A DNA stretch of 64,000 nucleotides from NCBI GenBank assembly GCA_045635745.1, contig JAZTWG010000061.1, forward strand, positions 1-64,000, read 5' to 3'. Under the pieces are notes generated by a model. That model saw only the letters and a list, made by a program, of their open reading frames with translations, had not been told where the DNA came from and did not search any database. Of this stretch, positions 1 through 8,718 are shown one piece after another (within the stretch, counting starts at the first letter, position 1; each line of letters starts with the position of its first letter). The stretch comes from SIG78 sp045635745 (GTDB taxonomy: Bacteria; Verrucomicrobiota; Lentisphaeria; Victivallales; Victivallaceae). A program made the translations under genes and the position numbers.

Positions 1-801
1 AATCACTTTCATTCCCGGTTTGATCGCCCCGACGTGAGCTTCGTTGACCGATACCCACACCTGCATTTTCTTGGAATCTCTTGCCCCCAGAAAGATACTG
101 CTGGCGGTCTGGTTGGAGACTACGGTCTGCCCCACGCTCACGCGGCGGTCGATCACCACGCCATCCACCGGCGAAATGATCGTGCAGTATTCCAGATTCC
201 TTCTGGCTTTGAGCAATGCCGCTTCGGCAATGGATTTCTGCGCCTGGGCTTGAGCCAGCGAAGCTCTGGCTTTGGCACAGGCGGCGCGCGAAACAAAATA
301 GTTGGTCTGGTAGGATTCGTAATCACTCAAAGTCATGGAGCCCTGCTTGAACAGCTTCTGAGCACGCTCCCAGTTGGAAGTGGCCAGCTTTTCGTTGGCA
401 TCGGCCTCGGTGATGGCGGCTTCGGCGCTGATTATCGAAGCATTGGCCTGTTCGAGCTGCGCTTCTTTTTCCTGCAGATCGGCCTTGTAGGTCACATCGT
501 CGATCTGGGCCAGAATCATACCCTTTTTCACCCGTGAACCGTAATCGACAGTTTTGCCGTCGGCATCTTTGCCGAAACTCATGATCTTGCCGTTGACCTG
601 CGCCCCGACATTGACCAGTTCTTCCGGTTCCACGGTGCCGGTGGCTGAAATGGTGCGTCTGACATTATCCGGAGTGATTTTTTCGGTACGCAATGCTATT
701 TGCGGCGCATCTTCGACCGGCTTTTTGAAAAACATCCATGCCGCCGCAGCAACTGCCGCCAGCACGATCAGGATCATCAGATATTTGACAACTTTTTTCA
801 T
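1..801 (-). CDS. MacA-like periplasmic adaptor (HlyD family), 3' end cut by window edge
   Basis: The open frame starts at the ATG at 801 and runs off the left edge, so 267 codons are visible. An N-terminal hydrophobic segment (about residues 5-22) anchors it to the inner membrane. A biotinyl-lipoyl-like half follows (TGTVEPEELVNVGAQV), then a long Ala/Gln/Glu-rich coiled-coil hairpin and the returning lipoyl half (ISPVDGVVIDRRVSVGQTV), then the start of the beta-barrel domain. The stretch after the lipoyl half (KMQVWVSVNEAHVGAIKPG) resembles MacA more than AcrA. Such adaptors link an inner-membrane pump to a TolC channel. The upstream gene, 28 bp away, is a TolC-family protein, so a tripartite exporter operon is likely. 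A MacB ABC permease beyond the left edge would fit, but this is inference. Confidence 0.9.
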   Translation of the reverse strand, partial: MKKVVKYLMILIVLAAVAAAAWMFFKKPVEDAPQIALRTEKITPDNVRRTISATGTVEPEELVNVGAQVNGKIMSFGKDADGKTVDYGSRVKKGMILAQIDDVTYKADLQEKEAQLEQANASIISAEAAITEADANEKLATSNWERAQKLFKQGSMTLSDYESYQTNYFVSRAACAKARASLAQAQAQKSIAEAALLKARRNLEYCTIISPVDGVVIDRRVSVGQTVVSNQTASSIFLGARDSKKMQVWVSVNEAHVGAIKPGMKVI

Positions 802-829
802 ATGATATATTCAACCTTTCTTTTCCGGA

Positions 830-2278
830 TTATTTTTCTGCGGTACCGGCATTTTCTGCCGGCGTAAAGCTGTAGATCGCGGCATCCAATTGTGCTTTGG
901 TATTGGCAATATTGACTATGGCGGTGGCCAGATTGTTTTGCGCCTGTACCAGATCGCGTTCGGCTTCGTTCAAACGGGTAACCAGTGCGGTGCCGGCGTT
1001 GTATTCATTTTCCACCAGATCGCGGGTCTCGCGGGTCAGATTGCAGATATCCTGTGCAATTTTAGCCTGTACTATGCTGGACTTGTGATTTTCATAAGCA
1101 GTTCTGACATCGGTTATTACAGTAATCCACAACTGGTAGAGCATGTAATCGGCCGCCGAAACTTCCGCTTTAACCGCCTGCGTATTGAAGTAATCTGCAA
1201 AACCGTTGAAAAGGTTCCACGATACATTAAATGAATAATTGAAATTCCCCGAGCCCGACCAGTCATGCCTGGTGCCGCCGCCATGGGAAATATTGCGTTC
1301 GTAACCGTAGCCCAGTTGATAATTGAAAGTTGCCGCCGGGCCGAATTTGCCCAGCGAGCCATAGAAACTGTAACGCAATGCCTGCAGGCGTTCGCGGGCG
1401 GCTTTCAGATCCGGCCGGTTTGCCAGCGCCTGATCCAGATAGACACCGATACTGGCAGTGTAGCTGTCTTCGGGCATCCTGATCGCCGGAAATTTCACGC
1501 TTTCAGGAATCGTGCCGTCGGTCAGACCGAGGCAGCCGGCAAGCACATACAAATTGGCTTTGATCGTGTAATTTATTTTCACCAGATCCAGCTGACCGTT
1601 ACGCAAAGTCACCCGGAAGTTGAGCATATCGCTCTTGAGTGTGGTGCCGGCTTTGTATTTGCGTTCGGCATCTTTGAGCATGGTCAGACTGTAATCGATC
1701 TGGGCTTTGATGATCTCTTTCTGCGCGTAGGCCAGCTGCACATCATTGTACGCATATGCCACCGCACGGAGCAGCAGCCGTCGGGCATCGTTGACATTGG
1801 CTTCGGTCTGATTGAGCGTATGTCTGGCGTTCAGCAGGTTCATTTCCCGGCTCAAACTGTCAAAAATCAGCCATTGGCCGGAGAGCGACGGCGATACGCT
1901 GTCGCGCTGACTGCGGGGTTCAACAGCATCCCGCGACGAGTAGACTTTATTGAAGCTCTGCCCCATACTCATGCCAGCATTGAGCGTAGGCGCGTAGTTG
2001 GAAAACTGCTGATAGTAGCGGGCTTTGGCTGAATCGATGGAAAACTTTATACTCATAAAGTCGGGATTGTTTTTCAGCGCCAACTCCTGCGCCTGCTGCA
2101 GAGTAAGGGTTTCCAAATCTGCCGGAAGCATATATTTTTCGCTTTCCTGCAGTTGAGTATAGTTGTCTTTTTCCACTGCCAGCGGAGGACGCTGATAGTT
2201 CAGACAGCCGCTTATCAGACACATGCTCAAAAGCGCTGTACACATGGACGCTTTTTTCAATATAAACTTTTTCACCAT
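830..2278 (-). CDS. TolC-family outer-membrane efflux lipoprotein
   Basis: 482 aa. I start it at the ATG at 2278, preceded by a GAGGGG ribosome binding site. An in-frame start at 2392 would overlap the upstream gene and add a non-signal-like leader. The N-terminus is a lipoprotein signal with lipobox LISGC near residue 23. The rest has the two repeated alpha-helical halves of outer-membrane efflux proteins, with typical stretches such as LTLQQAQELALKNNPD, RPDLKAARERL and a late EYNAGTALVTRLNEAE. It would form the outer-membrane exit duct for the adjacent MacA-like adaptor. It could also serve the RND pump at 43813-48073, which has no TolC gene beside it; that is speculation. Confidence 0.92.
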   Translation of the reverse strand: MVKKFILKKASMCTALLSMCLISGCLNYQRPPLAVEKDNYTQLQESEKYMLPADLETLTLQQAQELALKNNPDFMSIKFSIDSAKARYYQQFSNYAPTLNAGMSMGQSFNKVYSSRDAVEPRSQRDSVSPSLSGQWLIFDSLSREMNLLNARHTLNQTEANVNDARRLLLRAVAYAYNDVQLAYAQKEIIKAQIDYSLTMLKDAERKYKAGTTLKSDMLNFRVTLRNGQLDLVKINYTIKANLYVLAGCLGLTDGTIPESVKFPAIRMPEDSYTASIGVYLDQALANRPDLKAARERLQALRYSFYGSLGKFGPAATFNYQLGYGYERNISHGGGTRHDWSGSGNFNYSFNVSWNLFNGFADYFNTQAVKAEVSAADYMLYQLWITVITDVRTAYENHKSSIVQAKIAQDICNLTRETRDLVENEYNAGTALVTRLNEAERDLVQAQNNLATAIVNIANTKAQLDAAIYSFTPAENAGTAEK

Positions 2279-2372
2279 ATTCCCCTCTTCAGATACAAAA
2301 CCTCTACTTTTCATATAACGTTTGATCCGGCATATATATTGAGATCGTTCCGGATGATAAATCAAAATTTTA

Positions 2373-3974
2373 TTATTTTTTTGCTTTCGCAAGCTCGAAA
2401 GCTTTCCGATAATGCGCTATGGCCTGCATTGTCCAGCTGCGGCGGAGTTTTATGACCTCGCTCATGGGATTACTGCTGTTCACCGAAAGTCCGGCGGCCG
2501 CGTTTGCCGCCTGATCGTACGGAATCGTGGCTTTGTCGAATTCCGCGGCGGCTTCCGGCACCGCTGCGGCTCCGCCGGCATCGCAAATAGCTTTCCAGGC
2601 AGTCTGCAGTTCGGCGGAGGCATCGAGCATGGTAGTGCGGATCAAAACTCTTATCAAATTGAAATACCGCCCCGTCCAGGCACCTTTGTACTCAAAATCA
2701 TTGGTGGCATTGTAGGGATTGTAATTGGCATCGGCCATAAAAGGCTGATGTCTGGCAGTGTAAAGGTCGCGCCGCACCGGCGGCCGCCGCAGAGTGTATT
2801 TTTCCGGACCGCCGGGCGTGCCGGTGCGATATTGCCAGATCTTCTGTCCATCTTCAGAGAGCAGAAATTCAATAAATGCCTGTGCCTGTTTTTTATTGGG
2901 AGCCCCGCGCAGCAGCTGTACCGGGTCGGCGGAAACGCTGCTGCCGCCTTTGGGAGGTACATAGATGATCCTTTCGGCCCGGTTATTGGTCTGGACCGAA
3001 GCGAATTGCGCTTCGCTCAAGGCGTAAAAGTCGATCGCCATACCCGCGGCGGCATTACCGCTGGCTACTTCGCGCGGAACTTTTCCGGCACTTTCGGTTA
3101 TGCTGCGGGCGTTGCCGACCAGCCGCCGGATCAGCGCAAAACCATCGGCCCAGCCTTCGCCGACGGTTTTACCGGCAGCGACCGCTTCGGCCATGCATTG
3201 CTGCAATATGACTTCAAAACACTTATTGATCGAACCGGATTTGGTGGGATCGGCTACCGCCAGTTTATTGAAATACTTTTTGTCAGTAAGATCCCGCCAT
3301 TTTTGCGGCGGTGTTCCCAGCTCTTTCATGCGGTCCGGATTATAGCAAATACCGAATGTGGCAAGGCATACGCCATAATAGCCGCCATTGGCATCGTAAA
3401 TATCTTCGCCGCTCCATTGCCGCGGCATGATTTCTTTGCGGAACCAGTCCGGATGCAGTTTCTGCATGCCGGCATCCACGGCGTAACCTTTGCGTGCCTG
3501 ATTGTTGTGGTCGTAGGTGCCGCCGCCGAAAAACACATCTATATCAATGGAAACATCCGAAGCCAGAAAGAGCGCTCTGGCTTTGGCTTCTGCGCCGGAT
3601 CTGCCGCTTATATCCGGCTTGATCCGGTAGTTGCGGAACGCCGCGGCGATCTTCGAGTCCCACGGCAGAGAGTTTTTTTCGCAATAATGCCGAAACGCCG
3701 CCTCATAGCGGTCATTTATATAGCGCACAATATCAGCCGTGCCGCCGGGGCTGCGCCAATCGATAACTATATTGCGCTGAAACTTATCAAAATAATACCG
3801 CTGAAACGCCCGCTCAAACTCATGTTTGATCGATTCGGCATGCGGCGTTATAACAATGATGGTGTCGCTTTCTCCGGTGGGTACCGCTTTGACTGGCGGT
3901 TTTTCCCGCAGCATCGCCGGCAGCAGAATCAACAGCGCCAGAAAGCCCAATGCTCCGATAATACGGTATTTCAT
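2373..3974 (-). CDS. extracellular solute-binding protein, iron(III)-type ABC importer
   Basis: 533 aa, beginning with a hydrophobic export or anchor segment (GALGFLALLILLPAML). The body reads as a type II periplasmic binding protein of the AfuA/FbpA group: TIIVITPHAESIKHEFERAF near the start, DVFFGGGTYDH, and PKGGSSVSADPVQLL before a C-terminal helical tail. It is longer than most family members (about 330-400 aa), with extra sequence at the C-terminus. Its start codon overlaps the stop of the ATPase gene upstream (TAATG), so the two are translationally coupled. The substrate is inferred from family resemblance to ferric iron systems; other anionic ligands such as phosphonates or thiamine are possible. 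The likely permease lies about 9 kb away at 13212-14882. Confidence 0.85.
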   Translation of the reverse strand: MKYRIIGALGFLALLILLPAMLREKPPVKAVPTGESDTIIVITPHAESIKHEFERAFQRYYFDKFQRNIVIDWRSPGGTADIVRYINDRYEAAFRHYCEKNSLPWDSKIAAAFRNYRIKPDISGRSGAEAKARALFLASDVSIDIDVFFGGGTYDHNNQARKGYAVDAGMQKLHPDWFRKEIMPRQWSGEDIYDANGGYYGVCLATFGICYNPDRMKELGTPPQKWRDLTDKKYFNKLAVADPTKSGSINKCFEVILQQCMAEAVAAGKTVGEGWADGFALIRRLVGNARSITESAGKVPREVASGNAAAGMAIDFYALSEAQFASVQTNNRAERIIYVPPKGGSSVSADPVQLLRGAPNKKQAQAFIEFLLSEDGQKIWQYRTGTPGGPEKYTLRRPPVRRDLYTARHQPFMADANYNPYNATNDFEYKGAWTGRYFNLIRVLIRTTMLDASAELQTAWKAICDAGGAAAVPEAAAEFDKATIPYDQAANAAAGLSVNSSNPMSEVIKLRRSWTMQAIAHYRKAFELAKAKK

Positions 3975-5011
3975 TACTTCACCCCGTCGGCAGTAAATAC
4001 GGTTATATCTTTGCTTTTCACCCCCAGAATGCAGCGTTCGCCGTACTGGCGTTTTTCCGGAGCGATCTCATTGACGGTCAACCCGGAAAATTTCCATGCG
4101 GCAAATTCACCGAGGTAGCTGCCCCCGGTAAGCTCCAGACTGGATTTCCATGCACATTCCCCCTCCGGATCAATAGCGATCACTTCGGGGCGGATCGCCA
4201 GTTCCACGGCACTGCCGGCCGGCAGACCGGTGATGTTTTCAAATATCCCGTAAGCGGTTTCCACCGAATTAGCGGCTGAGACTCTGCCGGGAATTATATT
4301 TACTTCGCCCAGAAATGCGGCGGTAAAGCTGTTGGCCGGTCTGCGGTAGAGTTCATCGGGTCTGCCGAGCTGCGAAATCCGGCCGCCATTGAGTACTGCC
4401 ATGCGGTCGGCCATACTCAAAGCTTCGCGCCGGTCATGGGTAACATAGATGGCGGTAAGTTTGCGGGCCCGGCAGATGGCACGCAGTTCATCGCGCATTT
4501 CATCGCGCAGTTTGGCATCGAGATTGCTCAAGGGTTCGTCCAGCAGTATGAGTTCCGGAGCTACTGCCAATGCCCGGGCGAGCGCCACACGCTGCTGCTG
4601 ACCGCCGGAAAGCTGGGGCGTCTTGCGTTTGGCAAACTCTTCCATCCGGACAACTTTCAACGCATCCATGGTGCGGTCGATGACCTCTTTTTTCGGCAGA
4701 TTCTGCGCTTTCAGCCCGAACGCCACATTTTCAAATACGCTCAAATGCGGCCACAATGCGTAATTCTGAAAAACCATCGGAGCATTGCGTTTTTCCGGAG
4801 CCAGCGCGGTAACATCGCGATCGTTGAAATATATCTTGCCGCTGTCGGGCTGCAAAAAACCGGCGATCAGGCGCAGGAGTGTCGATTTTCCGCAGCCGGA
4901 AGGTCCCAGCAGAAAAAAGAGTTCGCCCGATTCTATTTCCAGATCAAGCGGCTGCAATACCAGTTTGCCTTTGGTATAGGATTTGCTCAAATTTTCAATG
5001 CGTATTTTCAT
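3974..5011 (-). CDS. ABC transporter ATP-binding protein (FbpC/PotA type)
   Basis: 345 aa ATPase with Walker A GPSGCGKST (residues 36-44), Q-loop region MVFQNYALWPHLSV, signature LSGGQQQR, Walker B LILLDEP, D-loop SNLDAKLRDEMRDEL and the switch histidine in YVTHDRREAL. The C-terminal quarter is a TOBE-like beta domain, which senses substrate or regulators in FbpC/MalK-type importers. It follows the sigma-factor gene by 23 bp and overlaps the start of the solute-binding protein gene by one base. All necessary motifs are intact. It should energise uptake with the binding protein next door and the two-domain permease at 13212-14882. Confidence 0.95.
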   Translation of the reverse strand: MKIRIENLSKSYTKGKLVLQPLDLEIESGELFFLLGPSGCGKSTLLRLIAGFLQPDSGKIYFNDRDVTALAPEKRNAPMVFQNYALWPHLSVFENVAFGLKAQNLPKKEVIDRTMDALKVVRMEEFAKRKTPQLSGGQQQRVALARALAVAPELILLDEPLSNLDAKLRDEMRDELRAICRARKLTAIYVTHDRREALSMADRMAVLNGGRISQLGRPDELYRRPANSFTAAFLGEVNIIPGRVSAANSVETAYGIFENITGLPAGSAVELAIRPEVIAIDPEGECAWKSSLELTGGSYLGEFAAWKFSGLTVNEIAPEKRQYGERCILGVKSKDITVFTADGVK

Positions 5012-5034
5012 GATCCACCCTGTAAAATGTTGAA

Positions 5035-6366
5035 TTATATAGTTTTATGTGCGCCGAACAACCGCAGATTTTCCGGTGTGCGCAATTTGTTCAAAGTCTG
5101 CATTTCCAGCTGCCGCACCCGCTCGCGGCTGATATTGAAGTGATTGCTGATTTCCTGAAGCGTGTGGACTTTTTCACCCATCAGCCCGAAACGCATATTC
5201 AGGATCTTGCGTTCCCGTTCTGACAATGTTTCCAGCAGTTTGGTCAGCTGTTTGCGGAGCGTTTCATCAGATACGTTCCGGGCGGGATCAGTTGCCTGTT
5301 CGTCGGGCAGTACATCTTCCAGGCAACTGCCGTTTTCATCCACCGAAAGCGGCGACTGCAGCGAAATCGTCTGACGCGCCATCTTGCGGATAGCGCTTAT
5401 TCGCGCGACCGGCAAGCCCAGAATGGCAGCAATTTCTTCTGCTTCCGGCATCCGGTCGTGTTCCATGATAAAACGCTGTTCGGTGCGGTTGATCGCAGCA
5501 ATGGTGCTGATCATATGCGCCGGGATCCGGATGATCCGGAATTGTTCGGCTATCGCCCGGCCTATGCTGTGACGTATCCACCAGCTGGCATAGGTGCTGA
5601 ATTTATTTTTCAGATTGAAGTCAAATTTTTCCAGCGACCGCATCAACCCGATATTGCCTTCCTGCACCAGATCGCTGACCGAAAGCTGGCGGTAGCTGTA
5701 TTGATTGACGATCCTGACCACCAATCGCAGATTGCCTTCGATCATCTGTTGGCGCAAATCCTGCAGTTCCTGCCAGTATTTCCGGGAAAGTTCAAACAAC
5801 CCGGCAAATTCCTCCGGCTGAAAGCACGCATCTTCCGCAGCCTTGAGCATATCATTTTGCACACTTGCAACCAACTCATCCTGGCAATCGGCAAGTATAT
5901 CGCTGAACAATTTGAAACGCATCAACTCTTCCTGCAGCCGGCGGCGCAGATTTCCGGTTTGTTCCCAATCGCGGCGCGCGAAAGCATCCTGAAGTTTACC
6001 GGCGAGTTTTTCTGTATCGTGCAGCCATTTCAGGAGGATTTCCGGATCTTTCGCCTGCTGCATACAGCTGGGGATTATGCAATCCTGCCATTGCGAAACA
6101 TCTTTATCGGCAAGCTGCTGCAGCTGACTGGCGGCGATGTTAAAAAATTGATAAAGTGTTGCGCGCCAGTTATTTTCGGCTTCAAGAATACGTTTGACCA
6201 AAAACTGCTGTTCTTCAACGGTAAGGCACGGCATCTGCCCCAGTTCCCGCAAATAACGCTGCATTGCCTGATTTACAGTACCGTCAAAACCACCCCAATC
6301 CCCGGAGCTTTCCCCGGCGACATGATAATTTACTGAATTGCAGTTATTGTCACTTGAGTTACTCAT
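5035..6366 (-). CDS. RpoD-like sigma-70 family factor with divergent region 2.4
   Basis: 443 aa from the ATG at 6366; an in-frame TTG at 6381 with GGAG only 3 nt upstream is an alternative. Region 1.1 is absent. Region 1.2 (VNQAMQRYLRELGQMPCLT) is followed by a long helical non-conserved region, then regions 2.1-2.4, including GNLRLVVRIV, SDLVQEGNIGLMRSLEKFD and NKFSTYASWWIRHSIGRA. Region 3 and region 4 follow, with the helix-turn-helix ISRERVRQLEMQTLNKL. Relative to E. coli sigma-70, the residues matching Q437 and T440 in region 2.4 are His and Gly. It could be the principal sigma factor or a group 2 paralogue. It heads a run of minus-strand genes 23 bp before the ABC ATPase. Confidence 0.92.
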   Translation of the reverse strand: MSNSSDNNCNSVNYHVAGESSGDWGGFDGTVNQAMQRYLRELGQMPCLTVEEQQFLVKRILEAENNWRATLYQFFNIAASQLQQLADKDVSQWQDCIIPSCMQQAKDPEILLKWLHDTEKLAGKLQDAFARRDWEQTGNLRRRLQEELMRFKLFSDILADCQDELVASVQNDMLKAAEDACFQPEEFAGLFELSRKYWQELQDLRQQMIEGNLRLVVRIVNQYSYRQLSVSDLVQEGNIGLMRSLEKFDFNLKNKFSTYASWWIRHSIGRAIAEQFRIIRIPAHMISTIAAINRTEQRFIMEHDRMPEAEEIAAILGLPVARISAIRKMARQTISLQSPLSVDENGSCLEDVLPDEQATDPARNVSDETLRKQLTKLLETLSERERKILNMRFGLMGEKVHTLQEISNHFNISRERVRQLEMQTLNKLRTPENLRLFGAHKTI

Positions 6367-6392
6367 CAGCCAGTTACGCAAATACTCCGGAT

Positions 6393-7298
6393 TTATTTGT
6401 AGTAGTTGATCGTATCGCCCAGACTGGCGGCGAAATTGGCGTTGCAGCAGATCCCCGCGGCGCGCAGTTTATCGGTGGAAGCCTGCAAATGGCGTATATC
6501 GCCGGCGCGTTCCGGCAGATGCTCCACTTCGGATTGCGAGTCGGTCATGAACAGAATCCTGCTCACCAGTTCGTTGATGGAAACGGTTCTGCCGGCAGCA
6601 ACATTGTACACGCCCTCGAGGTCATTTTCCATAAAAAATGCGTTGACTCGCACTACATCGTCCACATACACAAAGTCGCGGCTCTGCTCGCCATCGCCGA
6701 AAATCGTGATCTTTTTGCCATGGATCGCCCGGTTGCAGAATACCGCCGGTGCGGCGGCATAGGCGCTTTCCGGATCCTGCCGCGGACCGAAAACATTAAA
6801 ATAGCGTAAACTTACTGTTTTGAGTTTGCCGCTTTCGGAAAAGATCTTGCAATAGTGTTCGCCATCGAGTTTGGTTACAGCATAAACACTGTCCGGATCG
6901 CTGCACATATCTTCGCGCCGGATAACATCGGAGGTGTTGCCGTAAACTGCGGCACTGGAGGCGTAAATGAGTTTTTTGACTCCAGCCCGGGCGGCTTCTT
7001 CCAGCACCATGAGCGTACCGTTTACATTTATATCCACGCAATCCAGCGGGCGTTCCATGCTTTCCGGCACCCCGATCATTGCCGCCAGATGGAAGACATA
7101 ATCCACATTTTTCATGGCTTTGGCCAGTTTCACACGGTCGCGCACATCGCCGCGGATGAATTCAACTTTGATCCCGGCAAGATTTTCCATGCTGCCGGTA
7201 CGCAGATTATCCAGCACCCGGACTTCCGCCTTGTCCTGATAGTATTCAGCAATATGACTGCCGATAAACCCCGCTCCCCCGGTAATAAGTATCCGCAT
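6393..7298 (-). CDS. NAD-dependent sugar-nucleotide epimerase/dehydratase (GalE-like)
   Basis: 301 aa; start chosen at the ATG at 7298, preceded by AAAGGA, because the glycine-rich NAD motif GGAGFIGSH lies at residues 7-15. It is an extended short-chain dehydrogenase. SSAAVYG supplies the Ser/Thr region, and the catalytic YxxxK is in YAVTKLDGEHYC. Substrate-binding stretches RYFNVFGPRQDP and DFVYVDDVVR are also present. At about 300 aa it fits UDP-hexose or UDP-HexNAc 4-epimerases. It lies 29 bp downstream of the N-acetylhexosamine-kinase-like gene on the same strand, so UDP-GlcNAc/UDP-GalNAc interconversion is an attractive role. Exact specificity cannot be read from the sequence. Confidence 0.88.
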   Translation of the reverse strand: MRILITGGAGFIGSHIAEYYQDKAEVRVLDNLRTGSMENLAGIKVEFIRGDVRDRVKLAKAMKNVDYVFHLAAMIGVPESMERPLDCVDINVNGTLMVLEEAARAGVKKLIYASSAAVYGNTSDVIRREDMCSDPDSVYAVTKLDGEHYCKIFSESGKLKTVSLRYFNVFGPRQDPESAYAAAPAVFCNRAIHGKKITIFGDGEQSRDFVYVDDVVRVNAFFMENDLEGVYNVAAGRTVSINELVSRILFMTDSQSEVEHLPERAGDIRHLQASTDKLRAAGICCNANFAASLGDTINYYK

Positions 7299-7327
7299 AA
7301 AAAGATCCTTTCTGCTGATCAAATTTT

Positions 7328-8431
7328 TCAAATCAACTCTTTGAGCAGTTTCATCATATCATCAGACTGCTCTTCGATCGACTCTGCGAGCTTGAACTGA
7401 CTGCGGGCCCGCTCCAGATTGTGATTGACACGCGATGTTTTGAAATAGTTGTCGCCATCCAGAAAATCGGTCAGAAATCTGATCCCGATAACCATGGTTA
7501 TAAGCTTGCCGGAAAACGGCAGCAGCTCTTTTTCCACATTGTTCAAAAACTTGCCCGCTTTATCAAGATACCCTCGCAGCAATGCTTCAAACATATCAAA
7601 GCGCATATAGACTTTGCTCAAATCGGTTTCATCTTCCGGTGCCGGCGAAGTACCGGTACGCACCATATCGCCGAAGTCGTAGTGCGGCAATCCGGGCATT
7701 ACAGTATCCAGATCCAGCACACAGATGCCTTCGCCGGTAAAATCATCGATCAGCACATTGTTCAGCTTGGTATCGTTGTGGGTGGTTCTTTCCACTATGT
7801 CGCCGGACTGCTGGAGTTTGATAAGCCGGTCAAGCTCATGGGCGTGCTTCATGACAAAATCGATTTCCGGACCTACCATTTTCACCCGGTCAAAGCGGTC
7901 GGCTTTTATCATATCTTCCAGTGCTTTCAGTCGGCGTGGAGCATGGTGAAAGTAGGGTATGGTTTCGTTGAGCCGGTCTGGCAGATCTGCCAGATCCAGC
8001 TGAAACTGCCCGAATGCCTGTGCGGCTTTGTATGCCTGATCGGGTTCATCGAGCACATCAAAGCTGTGGCAGTTTTCCACAAACACATAACAGCGCCAGT
8101 AATCACCGTCGCCATCTTTGTAGTAAGGCATGGCATCGTGAGTAAAGACCAGCCGCAGAGTACGCCGTTTGGCGCGGCCGCGTTCGGTTTTTTCCTGCCG
8201 GATCTTGCTAAGGATATGCGATGTAACGCAATTGAAATTCTCCATAACCAGCGCCGGCTGGCGGAAAACATTGGTATTGATTTTCTGGAGAGTGTAGTGC
8301 AGCAGCGTACCGCCCTGATCGAACGTTACCTGATAAGTATCGTTGATATGGCCTTTTCCGCATGGAATGGCAACAACATAATCGCCGTATATATGAAAAT
8401 TCGAACAGATATTTTCCAATTTTTTCTGCAT
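7328..8431 (-). CDS. aminoglycoside-phosphotransferase-fold sugar kinase, N-acetylhexosamine 1-kinase-like
   Basis: 367 aa from the ATG at 8431, which has GGAG 8 nt upstream; the longer frame from 8488 has no ribosome binding site. The N-lobe carries GKGHINDTYQV, typical of NahK/'mucin desulfatase'-like kinases. The catalytic loop is THNDTKLNNVLID, with the Asp of HND as base, and the metal-binding segment is VLDLDTVMPGLPHYDFGD. NahK enzymes phosphorylate GlcNAc or GalNAc at C1 in host-glycan salvage. The epimerase gene directly downstream supports a HexNAc pathway, though no GNB/LNB phosphorylase or uridylyltransferase is present nearby. A TTGCAA-16-TATATT promoter lies about 80 bp upstream. 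Confidence 0.85.
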   Translation of the reverse strand: MQKKLENICSNFHIYGDYVVAIPCGKGHINDTYQVTFDQGGTLLHYTLQKINTNVFRQPALVMENFNCVTSHILSKIRQEKTERGRAKRRTLRLVFTHDAMPYYKDGDGDYWRCYVFVENCHSFDVLDEPDQAYKAAQAFGQFQLDLADLPDRLNETIPYFHHAPRRLKALEDMIKADRFDRVKMVGPEIDFVMKHAHELDRLIKLQQSGDIVERTTHNDTKLNNVLIDDFTGEGICVLDLDTVMPGLPHYDFGDMVRTGTSPAPEDETDLSKVYMRFDMFEALLRGYLDKAGKFLNNVEKELLPFSGKLITMVIGIRFLTDFLDGDNYFKTSRVNHNLERARSQFKLAESIEEQSDDMMKLLKELI

Positions 8432-8509
8432 TCGGTCTACTCCGGAATTTTGCCCGGTCAGCAGCAGATACACAGCTCTGCCGGCCATTAAAAATGTATT
8501 TGAAGCAAT

Positions 8510-8537
8510 AATATAACGCTCAATTGGTCGATTGCAA
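8510..8537 (-). promoter_or_regulatory. promoter of the hexosamine-kinase/epimerase genes
   Basis: On the minus strand, TTGCAA (8537-8532) and TATATT (8515-8510) are separated by 16 nt, and the kinase ATG is at 8431. The same pattern recurs in front of several genes in this window, which raises confidence. Confidence 0.55.
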
Positions 8538-8555
8538 ATATTTTATCAAAGCCAC

Positions 8556-8583
8556 TTGCAATTTTTTTGATTATTTGTATATA
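8556..8583 (+). promoter_or_regulatory. candidate promoter of the giant kinase gene
   Basis: TTGCAA (8556-8561), a 16-nt spacer and TATATA (8578-8583) match the local promoter pattern and would give a leader of about 130 nt. A second candidate, TTGGCA (8652-8657)-17-TAAATT (8675-8680), lies closer to the start. Both are in the 8432-8718 divergent gap, where I see no gene. Confidence 0.4.
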
Positions 8584-8718
8584 TTTCTTGCTGTTTTATC
8601 CATATTGGTAAAAGATAGTGTTTTTTTGCTGATTCTCAATATGGCATAATGTTGGCAAAACTCATGGAACGTGCTAAATTATAGCAAGTTATCCTGAAAA
8701 GGATAAGGCGGCTTTGAG

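Noticed and set aside
2412..4118. Plus-strand open frame of 568 codons opposite the binding-protein gene
   Set aside because: Shadow of the ABC genes, which have clear motifs and coupled starts.
8641..8660. Sigma-54-like promoter (TGGCA...TTGGC) before the kinase gene
   Set aside because: The spacing between the GG and GC elements does not fit the -24/-12 consensus, and sigma-70-like alternatives are present.
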